Source: Cristatella mucedo (taxonomy: Eukaryota; Bryozoa; Phylactolaemata; Cristatellidae). Taken from it: a stretch of DNA of 64,000 nucleotides. This document shows positions 54,101 through 64,000 of the stretch, in pieces (position 1 is the first letter of the stretch; each line of letters opens with the position of its first letter). The DNA lies in contig WPIO01000039.1 in NCBI GenBank assembly GCA_009760855.2, positions 2,584,501-2,648,500 on the forward strand. Direction: 5' to 3'. The notes beneath the pieces are model-generated. The model had not been told where the DNA came from. It did no database searches and saw only the letters and a program-made list of their open reading frames with translations. A program made the translations under genes and the position numbers.

Positions 54101-56736
54101 CATTGATTAAGTGCTAATACTCGTTCGTTCCCATCAAGAACTCCAGGCTGCTGCTGATTTCCCTCGTCCTGCCTAAAACGTGCCTAAGCCGTGCTTACGT
54201 CCTGCCTATTCCCTACCCTTGATCTTCTCTGAGTGAAGTGCACCAGTTAAGTCCTCGTCCACTCCTCAGCACCGTCTCTCGCCTTCCTCCTCCCGTCTTC
54301 TCCCTCCAACTCCTCAGACCTCATTGAAAAATCTCGTGTGAACCTTGCCAAGGGACCATTAACCCTATTTTTATCATCGCATGTAATCCAGTTTGTTGTT
54401 AAATATTGGCTTTATTCGTCATTAAAGCTGCCCAAATACTCAATAATCTATCGCGATATAAGAAATGCCAGAAGTGAGCAAATGTAGCTTAAAAAGGAAA
54501 TTTTCAAAAGTAGATCAGAACATAGCTCACATTAAATCATCTTAAAAACTCCTTACCCGTCAAGAATTATGGGCATTGAAACAAACCCCCTTATTCCCAG
54601 GTCTTCGGCTTCCGCTTTGGCAGGTTATGCTTAAGATAAGCTGCTATCACTGCTGCTGACGCCCAGCCACTAGAATATGTCGCTTAGGTAGTATGAACAT
54701 GTTTTAGAATATCCTGTATTCGCGGAAAATTTTTAAATCTTCTAGAATTTTCAGGAAACTTCTAGAAGAGCTCATCGCCTCTCCTGCCTTACTCTGATTA
54801 AAATCGACCACAATAATAGACTAGAGTTAGTTAGTCACACAGTTTCTTACGTCATACTTCCACTATGCCAGTTGTGATACTTATAGTAATACTATGTAAG
54901 TGCAGCAATGATTTTTTTCATATCAAAAAGATGGATGATATGGATGATTGGGCTACATAAATATAATCTGTGCATGGTTCTTCAGGCGCTTACTGAATAG
55001 CTAATGTGAACTTAAAGATGCCAGCATGTCTGAAAGTTCCTTACAAGCAATACAACATTGATTTGGTACCCGTTGCTGAAGATTAAATGTATTACAATTT
55101 TATTAATTTATATTGTGTAAATATTTAAAAAATATAATTTCGAAATACATTTTCCTTTATCATATACAAATTTTGCAGCATACGAACTAAAAGCTTGGTC
55201 TTCAAATGATTATGCAATGAGTGCAAAGAGAAAAGAGACAAGACACATGAGAGGAAAGAGTGACGATAGGGAGAGACAGAGACCGACAGAGAGAAAGACG
55301 GAGAGAGACACAGAGAGACCGAGAGACAGAGAGTTTTATGTTTACGTCTTGTAGCTGTGTTGATGTTGGATGACTATTTTTCGTGAACGTCCAGGTCCTG
55401 GTCGTTAATGGCATGTTGCAGTCTACTTTATTCATTATTCATTACAGGCGCCGGCTTAGCTTACATAGCTTACTCTCTATGACGCACTACAGACGGCCAC
55501 CGCCGCCGTAGAGAGATTCCGTCCTCTCTCATACGTTTACTCGCTCTTTTATTTCGCACACACGCATTGTATAGTACTGTCAAGCTATAGTTGGCGTCGA
55601 AACCCTTTCGCTGCTGATGGCAGCCAGTATAGATGGATGACTTGACGAATGCAGCTCGCTAGTGAAATTGCTAGCCGCCCGCCAAGTCATCGGATGCGAG
55701 CCATTGACCATCCCCTAAATTACTGTATAGTACGCAGCTGCTTTGGAAGACGAATCCGTCAAAACATGCCATCGCTCTAGGCTGCCTGAGTCCGTGTTGG
55801 CTGACAGGTAGTTTCCGGGACAAACGGCAAACGATTATTTTCCAAATATTGTACCTTAGTGACAATTTACCCCGAACCTTCTTCAAAATCATTAGTACAA
55901 TAATTCTCCAGCGGACCATTAGCTTTTACTATTTAAATTCACAGCATGCTCTACCGTATGCAGTTGTTAACATAACTATGGATTTAAATGGGTGCTCTTA
56001 CTTTCGATAGGCCCCATCGTGGATTTTCAAGCTTCTACACTAATTTTTTTTAAATGGATAACCGAAGCACCTAAACTCAACTGCTCTTTTTTAAAGAGTT
56101 ATAAAACTCTTTCTCATATGCTTATCTTTTAGGTCTCACCGAAGACGACATTATTTCAAATTCTCTTATATTTCTGATTGCTGGCTACGATACAGTATCT
56201 ACGTTCCTAAACTTTTTTTGCTATGCGATGGCGACGAATCCTGATGCACAACAAAAGGCTTATGAGGAAATCACACAGAAAATAGGGGAGGCGGACGTGA
56301 CCTACGACAAGCTCAGAGACCTTACTTACCTCGAAATGTGCATGGACGAAACGCTGAGGATGTACCCTCCAGTTTTAAGGTGAGCAGTGTGCCTAGTACC
56401 AGTTTGCAAATCATAATAGCCCTTTTTTAAGTTGAGCTGAATACACTCTATGTTTTAATGTAGTTAACTCTTGTTGTGATTTTTGCAAAGAAATGGCGTT
56501 ATCCATTGCAGTCAGCCAGGGGATAGCCTTAGCTCCTCATGTAGCTGACTGTAAGCGGAGCATCACGAGCAGGTTGCAGTGCAGAGCACGAGGCACGATA
56601 TGTACCCATTAACTGCAATTGACAGCTGTTTGCGATTACCACACTCATTACCTGTATTTACATCACACATATATATATTTATTTATTTATGAATATACTT
56701 TTAAGGATTTGTTAAAATTAATATGTAAAAGTACAT

Positions 56737-56794
<58 letters not shown>

Positions 56795-59700
56795 CAGCAG
56801 CTACCAATGGCTGATAACTGGTGCCAACGGCTAGCCTAGACGTGTCTACGACTATTTCCGAAAACTAGCAGCAGAGACGGTAAAATGGTGAGCAGTTTGG
56901 AGGATCGAGAAGATCGGATAGGTAGGGTGTACGTGAGCTCGTGGTGTATAAAGCAAGTTGATTACCACTGGAGGCTCCAGCCTACCGATGTTACCACATA
57001 TGTTACTGTTAATCATTTGATACTGCTTTCCACACAGCATCTGTAAAGTGCCTAGAAAGAGATTCAGTCCTCTAAGGGCGCTGTACAAATGTAATATTAT
57101 TGTTTTTTATTACAAGTAAGAAGTATAGCTTAGTCCGGAGGGCAGTTGAGGTAGTGAGTAGTCTTGAAGTAGCAGCCCAGGACAGCTGTAAAGGATGTGT
57201 CGCAGACGGCAGCAGGAGAGTGTCTCTTCATAGGAATCGTAGAAGTGAGCTACAGTATAGTACGTGCAGAGCAAAAGCTTCTGTCACCAACGGTCTTTAA
57301 GCGAAAGAACGGAACAGCTAACTTAATGTCCATAGACATGCCACCGTGGCCTTTGTGTAGCCACCCAAAAAAGAATTTTAATAATCTAGCCCACACGGAA
57401 TCAGGTAGCTAGCTATATTTGTTCGCAAATGGCCGTGGTAGATGGTCCCTAATCCTGTATCAAGATCGGACGTGATGGCTAGCTCTGGAGGCAGTCTTTT
57501 TATTGAATTTTTCCAAATTTGAGCAGTTTTCAAAGACGACACGTAGATTCTGTGCACAGGCGATGGTCGCCCAACAGCACCACTTATTAGACGACCAGTC
57601 ATCTAGTCCGGCCACAGGCTTTTGGTGTCCTATGAGTAGCAGGTCTGTGTTATCGTCGTTAAGTTTAAAAAAATTTGTGAACATCTAGGGTTGAATGTCT
57701 GCAAAGCAACTATTCAAATCTTTAGTCGCTGCAGCAGATTTCGGTGGCTTAGACTGCAGATAAATATAAGCTATATAAGCTGAGTATCATTAGCGTAGTA
57801 GTGATAGTTGATTCCGTGGGCTTGAATCACTTTTCCCAAAAAGTTATGTATAAATGGAAATCAGATCAATAAGACCTGAACCACAAGCACCAAGGAGTGA
57901 ACCCGTGTGAAAGGGTCGTTCGACCCTTAAAAGGGGTCGCAATCCACAGGTTTGGAACCGCTGAAGTAAGATATCGCGATCAACACGATCGAACGCAGGC
58001 GATTGATCTAGCAGGGCTAGGAGAGTGACAGGCCGTCATCATTCTTGCATATGATGTCATTGCTTACACGGAGGAGAACCGTTTCAGTTGAGTGGTGCCG
58101 TTTAAAATCCGACTGAAATTTGTTTGTTCTTTTCAAATTGTGCTACAAGGTGGTTTGGGACATTTTTTCAAGAATCTTTTACAAAAACGGAAGGTGAGAA
58201 AAGGGCGATAGTTTGCAAAGTAAACCTCTAAATATAACTCTATAAATATTTCACGTATCGGTCTAACAATAGTAGATTTGAAGTACTTGGGCATAACCTC
58301 TTTTCCAGAAAAGCGTTTACAATCGTAGGTATGGTTCTGCTAAATTGGTCTGCGAGTTACGACCACAGAGGGGATAGGATAGGGTCATAAGAACGTTAGC
58401 TCTTTTCACCTGACGTTTTTTATGTAGCTATATCGCATGCAGAACCTTAGAAAGATCTCGTAAGGAAATTCCTACGTTGTCCTCAATAATTGCTTTAGTC
58501 ATGTGCATTCTGTATGCACGAATATCTATAATTTTTTCCAATGAAAAATTTTGTAAGCTTGTCAGAATTTTTAATATCTACGGAGTTAGAATTTTCATCG
58601 TCATAAAGAAACTCGTCTCAGTCTCATCTCCATCATCCACAAAGAGGATAGTTTTAATGACTTTTCTTTTTGACCAACGAAAACTGAAGGGAGCTATCAA
58701 GATAATTAGCCTGCCACTGCAGTTGGCAGTCCATGATTTTGGGTATGGATCGACCCTATTAACTATAAAAAATTGTTGGATAGCACTCTTAGTGAATCCG
58801 ATCTTTTCTATGCGATCATGTGAGTGTGCGTGTGTATTTCTATATATATACATATATATATATATATATGTATATATATTTATATATTTAAATTACATAT
58901 ATATATATATATATGTATATATATTTATATATTTAAATTAAATATATATATATATATTTCATTGTATAGCGCCCCAAGAAAACTTAATCTCTATTCAGGT
59001 GCCTCACATATGCCTCTGGGTGAGCAGCTTAACCACTGGACAAAACCAGCTCCCTTACGCTATACGTAATCTTGTATTAATAATATTAAATGATGGTAAA
59101 TTACATGGGCTTTATGCCACTATAAAGAAATGACAAATGTTTATATTTTTCAGGTCTCTATTGTAGGAATTAATATTGAAAACGATCGACTGACTTCAAT
59201 TGATGTGTTGCTGAGGCAGTGGCTAATTATGCCTCGTTATTAGGATAAGCCTAAAGCCAGTAAGCAGTTTTTCTTGCCTGTATATTTAAAGTGCCGAGAC
59301 AAAAAGTCTTTTAAGACACTATTCTTAGGCGTTGTTATCATTAGTTTTATTGTTAAATTTTACTCCTTCCGAATCGTATGCCGGTCAAATCAATGCTGAC
59401 CTAATTCTTGCTCGTAACTCTGCTGCATATATGACATTAATGCAAGTCAGTTTGTACAGATTTTTTCATCATACCTGGATTAATCTTCATCTGATTGCCA
59501 ATGAAAAGCCGAACTCCGCTTATAAAGCTTACCATTTTAGCTGATGGATACTCAGTGAAAGCAGTCAAAACTTCAAAGACTCTAACCTTCCAATTCGGCA
59601 TAAACACATTATTGGTTAGCCCTGTTTACTTAGACATAACTCAGTTGTAGTTAACACGGATTCTTCATTAGCTAGTTAATCTAGGATTAGCCTGCTTTTT

Positions 59701-60468
59701 CTAAACGGGAAAAGTACTTCATCGATGTCTATTAACGGATTTATTTATTTGCCACTGCTGTTAATGATAGCATTCCATGCTCGCATTTTAATTTCAGGCT
59801 TGACCGGAAGTGCAATAAAACGGCCACTGTAGGTCGGTTCACTATCACACTGGGTATGACGATCAATGTAGCGGTATATGCAATGCATCACGACGCCGAT
59901 TATTGGGAAGATCCCTTCACTTTCAAGCCTGAGAGGTCTTGTGGTTTCTGGAAGTTAATAGGAAAGATGTGCTCTTTCCTTTTAATTTCATCTGCTTCGC
60001 ATCATTGCGTCTTAGAGCTCTTTATCCCACAATATACTTCCGGAGAATCGTTGTACTTTTAGGTTTACTTCTGAAGAAAAAGCTCAGTGTCATCCTTGCG
60101 TTTATTTGCCGTTCGGTGCTGGGCCAAGGAATTGCATTGGCATGAGGCTGGCACTTTTGGAAGCCAAAGCGGCCATTGTTAATCTGTTGACCAAGTACGA
60201 GATTTGTACCTGCAGTGAAACATCGGTACGTAAGAAGTCCACAAAAAATCTTTTTCCTCCGGGCCCCTGTCGGTGATGGACAAAATGCTCACGAATGCAC
60301 TGTAGTGTAGAGCTGTTTGACTTGTCCATGTAACGGCCGATTCGCTAATGATGTAATATGATACACTTCTTGCAGAAGCCGCCCTTGAAATTCGGTCCAT
60401 CATTCAACCTACTATCGGTAGTCGAACCGATAAAACTAGCCTTCAGCAAGAGGCATCTGGCATATTGA
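50619..60468 (+). CDS. Cytochrome P450, CYP3 (CYP3A-like) family, gene 3, lacking exons 2-4
   Basis: Exons: 50619-50692 (1), 53078-53160 (5), 53296-53459 (6), 53580-53704 (7), 53954-54062 (8), 56133-56379 (9), 59798-59935 (10), 60063-60225 (11) and 60376-60468 (12). All have the same lengths as in gene 1, GT-AG sites and open frames. Motifs: membrane anchor in exon 1, I-helix AGYDT, ETLR, PERF, heme loop [10 protein letters not shown]. No match to exons 2-4 (hinge, substrate-recognition region 1, C-helix WxxxR) exists between 50693 and 53077. Splicing exon 1 to exon 5 shifts the frame, with a stop soon after. Exon 5 begins with ATG in phase 0, so exons 5-12 alone form a 373-codon frame, but it would lack the anchor and C-helix and is unlikely to be an ordinary active P450. 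A short AATAAA follows at 60846-60851. Confidence 0.82.
50958..51168. repeat. Compound (AT)n-(GT)n microsatellite in gene 3 intron 1
   Basis: AT repetition (about 50958-51028), then GT (about 51061-51168). It lies in the interval where exons 2-4 would be expected. Confidence 0.95.
51292..51342. repeat. 26-bp tandem duplication
   Basis: CATTCTCGCAGAGGTGATAG... occurs twice in direct contact with one G/A difference. Confidence 0.85.
56740..56791. repeat. (TA)n microsatellite
   Basis: About 50 bp of pure TA in intron 9 of P450 gene 3. Confidence 0.95.
57030..57110 (+). mobile_element. LINE-A 3' terminal fragment
   Basis: GTGCCTAGAAAGAGATTCAG and AGGGCGCTGTACAAATGTAATATTATT match the LINE-A terminal hairpin and tail. 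The stem uses GTGCC with GGCGC, allowing a G-U pair. Confidence 0.75.
57115..58360 (-). mobile_element. LINE-B copy, most 5'-extended, in gene 3 intron 9
   Basis: Minus-strand order: an RT N-terminal part (HHSTETVLLRVSNDII near 58060-58110), RT block A as LALLDQSPAFDRVDRDI near 57970-58020, then the C-terminal segment with LLLIGHQKPVAGL and RVVFENCSNLEKF, and 3' sequence near 57115-57300. A short hAT-like insertion (about 57890-57965) interrupts it. Frames are broken. Confidence 0.78.
57890..57965. mobile_element. hAT-type MITE fragment
   Basis: AAGGGTCG...AAAAGGGGTCGCAATCCACAGG and GGAACCGCTG form the right-end pattern of a Charlie-type hAT MITE. The left end is not clear. Confidence 0.5.
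58840..58955. repeat. (TA)n with a 45-bp tandem duplication
   Basis: A unit containing GTATATATATTTATATATTT occurs at 58870 and 58915. Confidence 0.9.
58962..59055 (-). mobile_element. SINE-1 copy, internally deleted
   Basis: The complement of the SINE-1 tail (TATAGCGCCCCAAGAAAACTTA) is joined to the complement of the tRNA-like A-box region (GAGCAGCTTAACCACTGGAC). Confidence 0.7.
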
Positions 60469-61360
60469 ATCAGGCTGGGGCGCCAGGAGAACTGGATGTC
60501 GCCCTTAGTTGGGACCAGCACAGTGCTTGTTTTGGTGACTACTGAAATTATCTACCTCCTCAACTAACAGAAATTACTAATGCGTACTTGTTTTCGTTCC
60601 CATTGTGTTCTCTGTACAGTAAGAAAATTGTTCGTGCTTATATTAACTGCTGAAAAACGTTAGGAAAACATTGAGAATATTTTATTTTGAATATTCCTTA
60701 CAGATAACTCGGCGACAGTATTTAATGCTCAGGCGTGCTTTTCACGAGGACTTGGAGAATTTCACCAGGACCTAAAGAATTCCACAATGTTTTCTCTACG
60801 GAAATGCAACATGCATTTGATCATATCTATTGACTGACTCACAAAAATAAATTCGTGTTCTGTCAAACAATCGAGATCATTCTGTCAAGTTAACCCCAAC
60901 TGACTATGCACAAGTTAATGCCGACTCACTATGTTCAAGTTAACGGTACACATCCGTATTCGACGTATGTATTTGACCACTAACTAAGAAAATACCTATA
61001 CAATAGTAGGAAAGTTACAGGGAGTTAACAACCTTAAGTCATTTATTTTAGAGAAATGAATTCCTTATAAGTAGCAAGCCATCTTAAGACTACGTCTAAA
61101 ATCACGTGCATCAACGGTTAGCAACTATTGAGGGAGACCAAAAGTAACTTAAATTGTTAAAATTAACGAGTACTCATCAGCTAAACTATATTTATAATGA
61201 GTATTTTGTACTTTTATACGTACCCAAACAAGACTAACTGTAAAAGCACATTAGGGACCATCTCAAAGTACTATCTTCATGTTGTGTGACCTAATAATAC
61301 TACGTTTTCAGGGTCCCGGGGACAGATCAAGGCTAAATATTTATTAAATTATTCAGCCAT
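60469..61360. other. 3' flank of P450 gene 3
   Basis: The first 80 bases resemble the 3' flank of gene 2. AATAAA lies at 60846-60851 in an ACAAAAATAAATTC context, like gene 2. No further gene seen. Confidence 0.5.
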
Positions 61361-61369
61361 TCACAGCCG

Positions 61370-61650
61370 CAGCAAATCTATGCATCTCAGAAGGAGAACG
61401 TTTAGTGTAGGGTCTAGAGGGCTAGTGGTCCCCTTAGAATGGGCGACGATCTTCGAGTATCTGATGTCTCTCGCTGACGAAGAAGCTAGAAAAAGGATCT
61501 GCGAGATCACCACAAGGATCGCTAAAGGACCTGACATGAGATGTATTAAGGAGATGATTGATGGTTGACATCAGCATTTGTCGACTGCTTATGTGTAAAT
61601 CCACTAATAATGCACCTAAGAAAGCACCCTCAGAGAAATTATGCTTCATA
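61370..61650 (-). mobile_element. LINE-A relic (linker before RT)
   Basis: The minus-strand peptide MLMSTINHLLNTSHVRSFS and DLADPFSSFFV matches the linker of LINE-A copies at 5308-5544 (-) and 7143-7260 (+). Confidence 0.75.
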
Positions 61651-62690
61651 GACGCTAAATTTTGCTCACGACAGGGTGGATCGGAATAGACTGCAACAGT
61701 CCTCGAATGCTAAGCGACGGAGTTGGTCCTGAGTCTGTGCATGCTTTCTCAGTCGTTCGTTTAGTCGTCCTGGTTAGGTTCATGTCTGCTAGTAAACCAT
61801 AGGTCACCTAGGCGAGAGCGTAAAAGGCATTAGTTAAAAGAGCACACCAAATCCCGAGCATCGGCTAGTGTCTTACCGTATCATTCTACCAGCGAGGGCA
61901 GGTCGGCCAGACAATAGACCGGAAGGAGCAAGGAAGAAACGTCTGCTCAGCATGCAGGTCAAGATGGTAACCGGACAAAAGCGCGCCGATGAGAGATAAC
62001 TTTAAGAAATGCTGGCTTAAATAGATATTCATAATTATAAAATTGTATTGCAGTAAAAGCATACATAATTTAACTAACATCGCATTCTATTGTATGCCAG
62101 CTTTTAAATATATTTTGAAATCGTCTAGCTATTTAGAAAGAATTAATATAGCCTAATAATGTTGGCCTACTTTTTAATTAGATGCTCAGGTTGCGTGCAA
62201 CTTCTTGAAGGCAGTCTGCTAGTAGAACTGTTCCGAGGTAGATTCCTGAAGTTTTGAACACAAACATTCGGGTCCCATGAATAACAGCGGTACACAGCAT
62301 TACAGCTGTCATTTCCACAATATAGTCAGAACATTGTGGTTTTAATTCCAAATTAAACAGAATGGTGTTACGGGTTTACCAACCAAGTGTCATGCCGTTG
62401 CGTTACCGCGTTCTCGTGCGGAAGTTCTCGACGAGTTCAAATGCATGCCACCACGCTCGCAACCCAACTACTCAGCTACCCGTCTGACGGTGAACGCACG
62501 TACTCTTGGAAATGCATAGTTGTTGTTGGGTTAACGAACGGCTGAAGCCGAACGGCGGGTGCTGCCACGCTTGCGAGAACTCAGGTACGTCACTCCGTAT
62601 CCTTGTTGCTTAGATGTATTTAAGCGATTATAAAGATATGTACGTTTCGTCTCAGCTTATGCAGGCTCCTCTGATAAGCCACTGGTGAGC
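61651..62690. other. Intergenic DNA, nothing recognised
   Basis: No coding or repeat assignment. The composition becomes more GC-rich after about 62380. Confidence 0.35.
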
Positions 62691-62734
62691 TGTTAGAATA
62701 AAGCACCACCAAGACTTTGGGGCGAGTTCGGTAA

Positions 62735-62945
62735 TTGTGGTGCACAGTTCTGTGGTGCCTCCCTGTGATGTGGTATGGACACAGGCCGGTAACCAGCTGG
62801 TGGCCAGATGGTGGATTCACCATCAGGGTCGGCCAGTGCACTGCTGTGGTCCGCCTTTGATGTGGCATGGACCAGCTGGTGGCCAGATGGTGGATTCACC
62901 ATCATGGTCGGCCGGTGAACAGTTGTGGTCGATGAGTCATCGTAG
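62735..62945. repeat. 79-bp minisatellite, about 2.5 copies
   Basis: CCAGCTGGTGGCCAGATGGT starts at 62793 and 62872. A partial unit precedes them (TGATGTGGTATGGAC) and the second unit decays after about 62930. The open frames on both strands here follow the repeat and are not called as genes. Confidence 0.8.
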
Positions 62946-63074
62946 TCGACCAGGGGACGGGAGTCGTGTCGGAGCAGGGGCCGAGGGGAGCCGTGCACTC
63001 TTCGGCTCCGTGCATTAGTAATAAACAGTCGGTGGGCATCGGCTGGCTCTCTGCTGTGCGAACAAACTACAACT

Positions 63075-63150
63075 AATACATTTTGCATAGCGCTACAAGG
63101 AAATTCAATCTTTATTCAGGTGCTTTGCAACTTGCTGCAAGAGAAGCAAT
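63075..63150 (-). mobile_element. SINE-1 tail fragment
   Basis: TTTTGCATAGCGCTACAAGGAAATT...TTCAGGTGCTTTGCA is the complement of the SINE-1 tail. The head is missing. Confidence 0.5.
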
Positions 63151-64000
63151 GGCCAATATTTAATGAAAGCAGTGTATGCTGCTGAGAAAAGCATGCAAAA
63201 GCACACAATTTATCTTAGTAAGGCTTGCACTCAAAGTCGTGCAAAAGACTTACTGCAGCTGATTAGTGGAATACCCCGATTAGTAACAGTTATTCAATCA
63301 TGCATGCTTAAGCAGTTTACACACACACAAAACACCACGTCTACATGGGTACTCAACAAAAACATGTCGCTTTCACCGGTGGCTGAGCCAGGATTTGATG
63401 GTAGAGGAGCAAGCTATGCATACTGATATGAAGGCTGGGGAAATCACGAGCCTAAACGCATGAGCGGCAGATGTGCATAATTTGAAGTTATGCGGTGGTC
63501 TTACCAGTCGTCACCACTGCGGCCATCTCTTTCGCACCATAACAATAAAATAATAATGATAAAGTATATTTGTATCAGAGACATCTACCTCTTTGTGGGG
63601 ACATGATTTATATATTTTGATAAAAACCCAGCCAATATGAACATTTATATCATGCATAGTACCAGCACGTATAAGCACACAAATTTCTATTCAAAAAATT
63701 GCTATGCAAACTTGTCGTTAGTGTCATACACCACTTATTGTTATTATTACCCGGTCGATGGCGCACTTGGAGGTTTCTGTACCCTGCCCCTCCGTCCTTC
63801 AAAAAAGAACGATTCCTGAGCCCGTAAGGTCCTCTAGAGCTTTGTGTTGCCTGAAAGTCACTGAAATGCTATCACCGCGAGAGCGCTAACACCCGTGGAT
63901 TAAATAAGGAAGAAATGCACTGAGAACGTGCAACTGATACAGCACGAGCCCTGGCTGGAGGGGGGGTGGCAGATTTGGCGAGAGATGGTGCAATGGAATC
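63151..64000. other. Window end, nothing recognised
   Basis: Short frames only, no family resemblance. Confidence 0.35.

Noticed and set aside
62363-63080. Solo LTR-like segment (TGTTACGGG start, AATAAA, end near ACTAATACA)
   Set aside because: No matching target duplication and no proper TG...CA inverted ends could be found.
62693-63088. 131-codon minus-strand frame
   Set aside because: Largely translates the 79-bp minisatellite.

Overview
The window is animal nuclear DNA. Its genes have many exons with GT-AG introns, and the rest is packed with non-LTR retrotransposons, tRNA-derived SINEs, hAT DNA transposons and long dinucleotide microsatellites. The only host genes I can support are three tandem, same-strand (+) cytochrome P450 genes of CYP3 (CYP3A-like) type. 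The repeat set (CR1/L2-group LINEs, SINEs sharing the LINE tail, a Charlie/GTF2IRD2-like hAT) suggests an aquatic invertebrate or basal deuterostome rather than a mammal. I cannot name the species.

Layout. P450 gene 1 (1169-19421) is complete: 12 exons, an uninterrupted 520-residue reading frame, and all core P450 motifs. Its 8 kb intron 1 holds three LINE-A copies in alternating orientation. P450 gene 2 (36323-48316) is a pseudogene: two 1-nt deletions, a damaged heme motif and missing N-terminal exons. Intron space where those exons should lie holds two LINE-B copies in inverted orientation. P450 gene 3 (50619-60468) has intact exons 1 and 5-12 but no detectable exons 2-4. The exons I can find have the same sizes and phases in all three genes, except for the two 1-nt deletions in gene 2. 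Genes 2 and 3 also share related 3' flanks, so they probably come from a more recent duplication.

Intergenic DNA. Between genes 1 and 2 (19.4-36.3 kb) lie a 2.8 kb hAT element with a perfect 8-bp target duplication, a nested LINE-A tail, a LINE-B copy, LINE relics, and TC-rich tracts up to about 0.6 kb long. After gene 3 there is unassigned DNA, a LINE-A relic and a 79-bp minisatellite.

How it fits together. This is a detoxification-type P450 cluster growing by tandem duplication and decaying under transposon load. The three first exons share a short upstream module: an extended nuclear-receptor half-site TGACCTTGA (one or two changes in gene 2), then a TATA-like box in genes 1 and 2. The SINEs and LINE-A share a 3' hairpin whose stem shows a compensatory base change, the signature of SINEs copied by a partner LINE.
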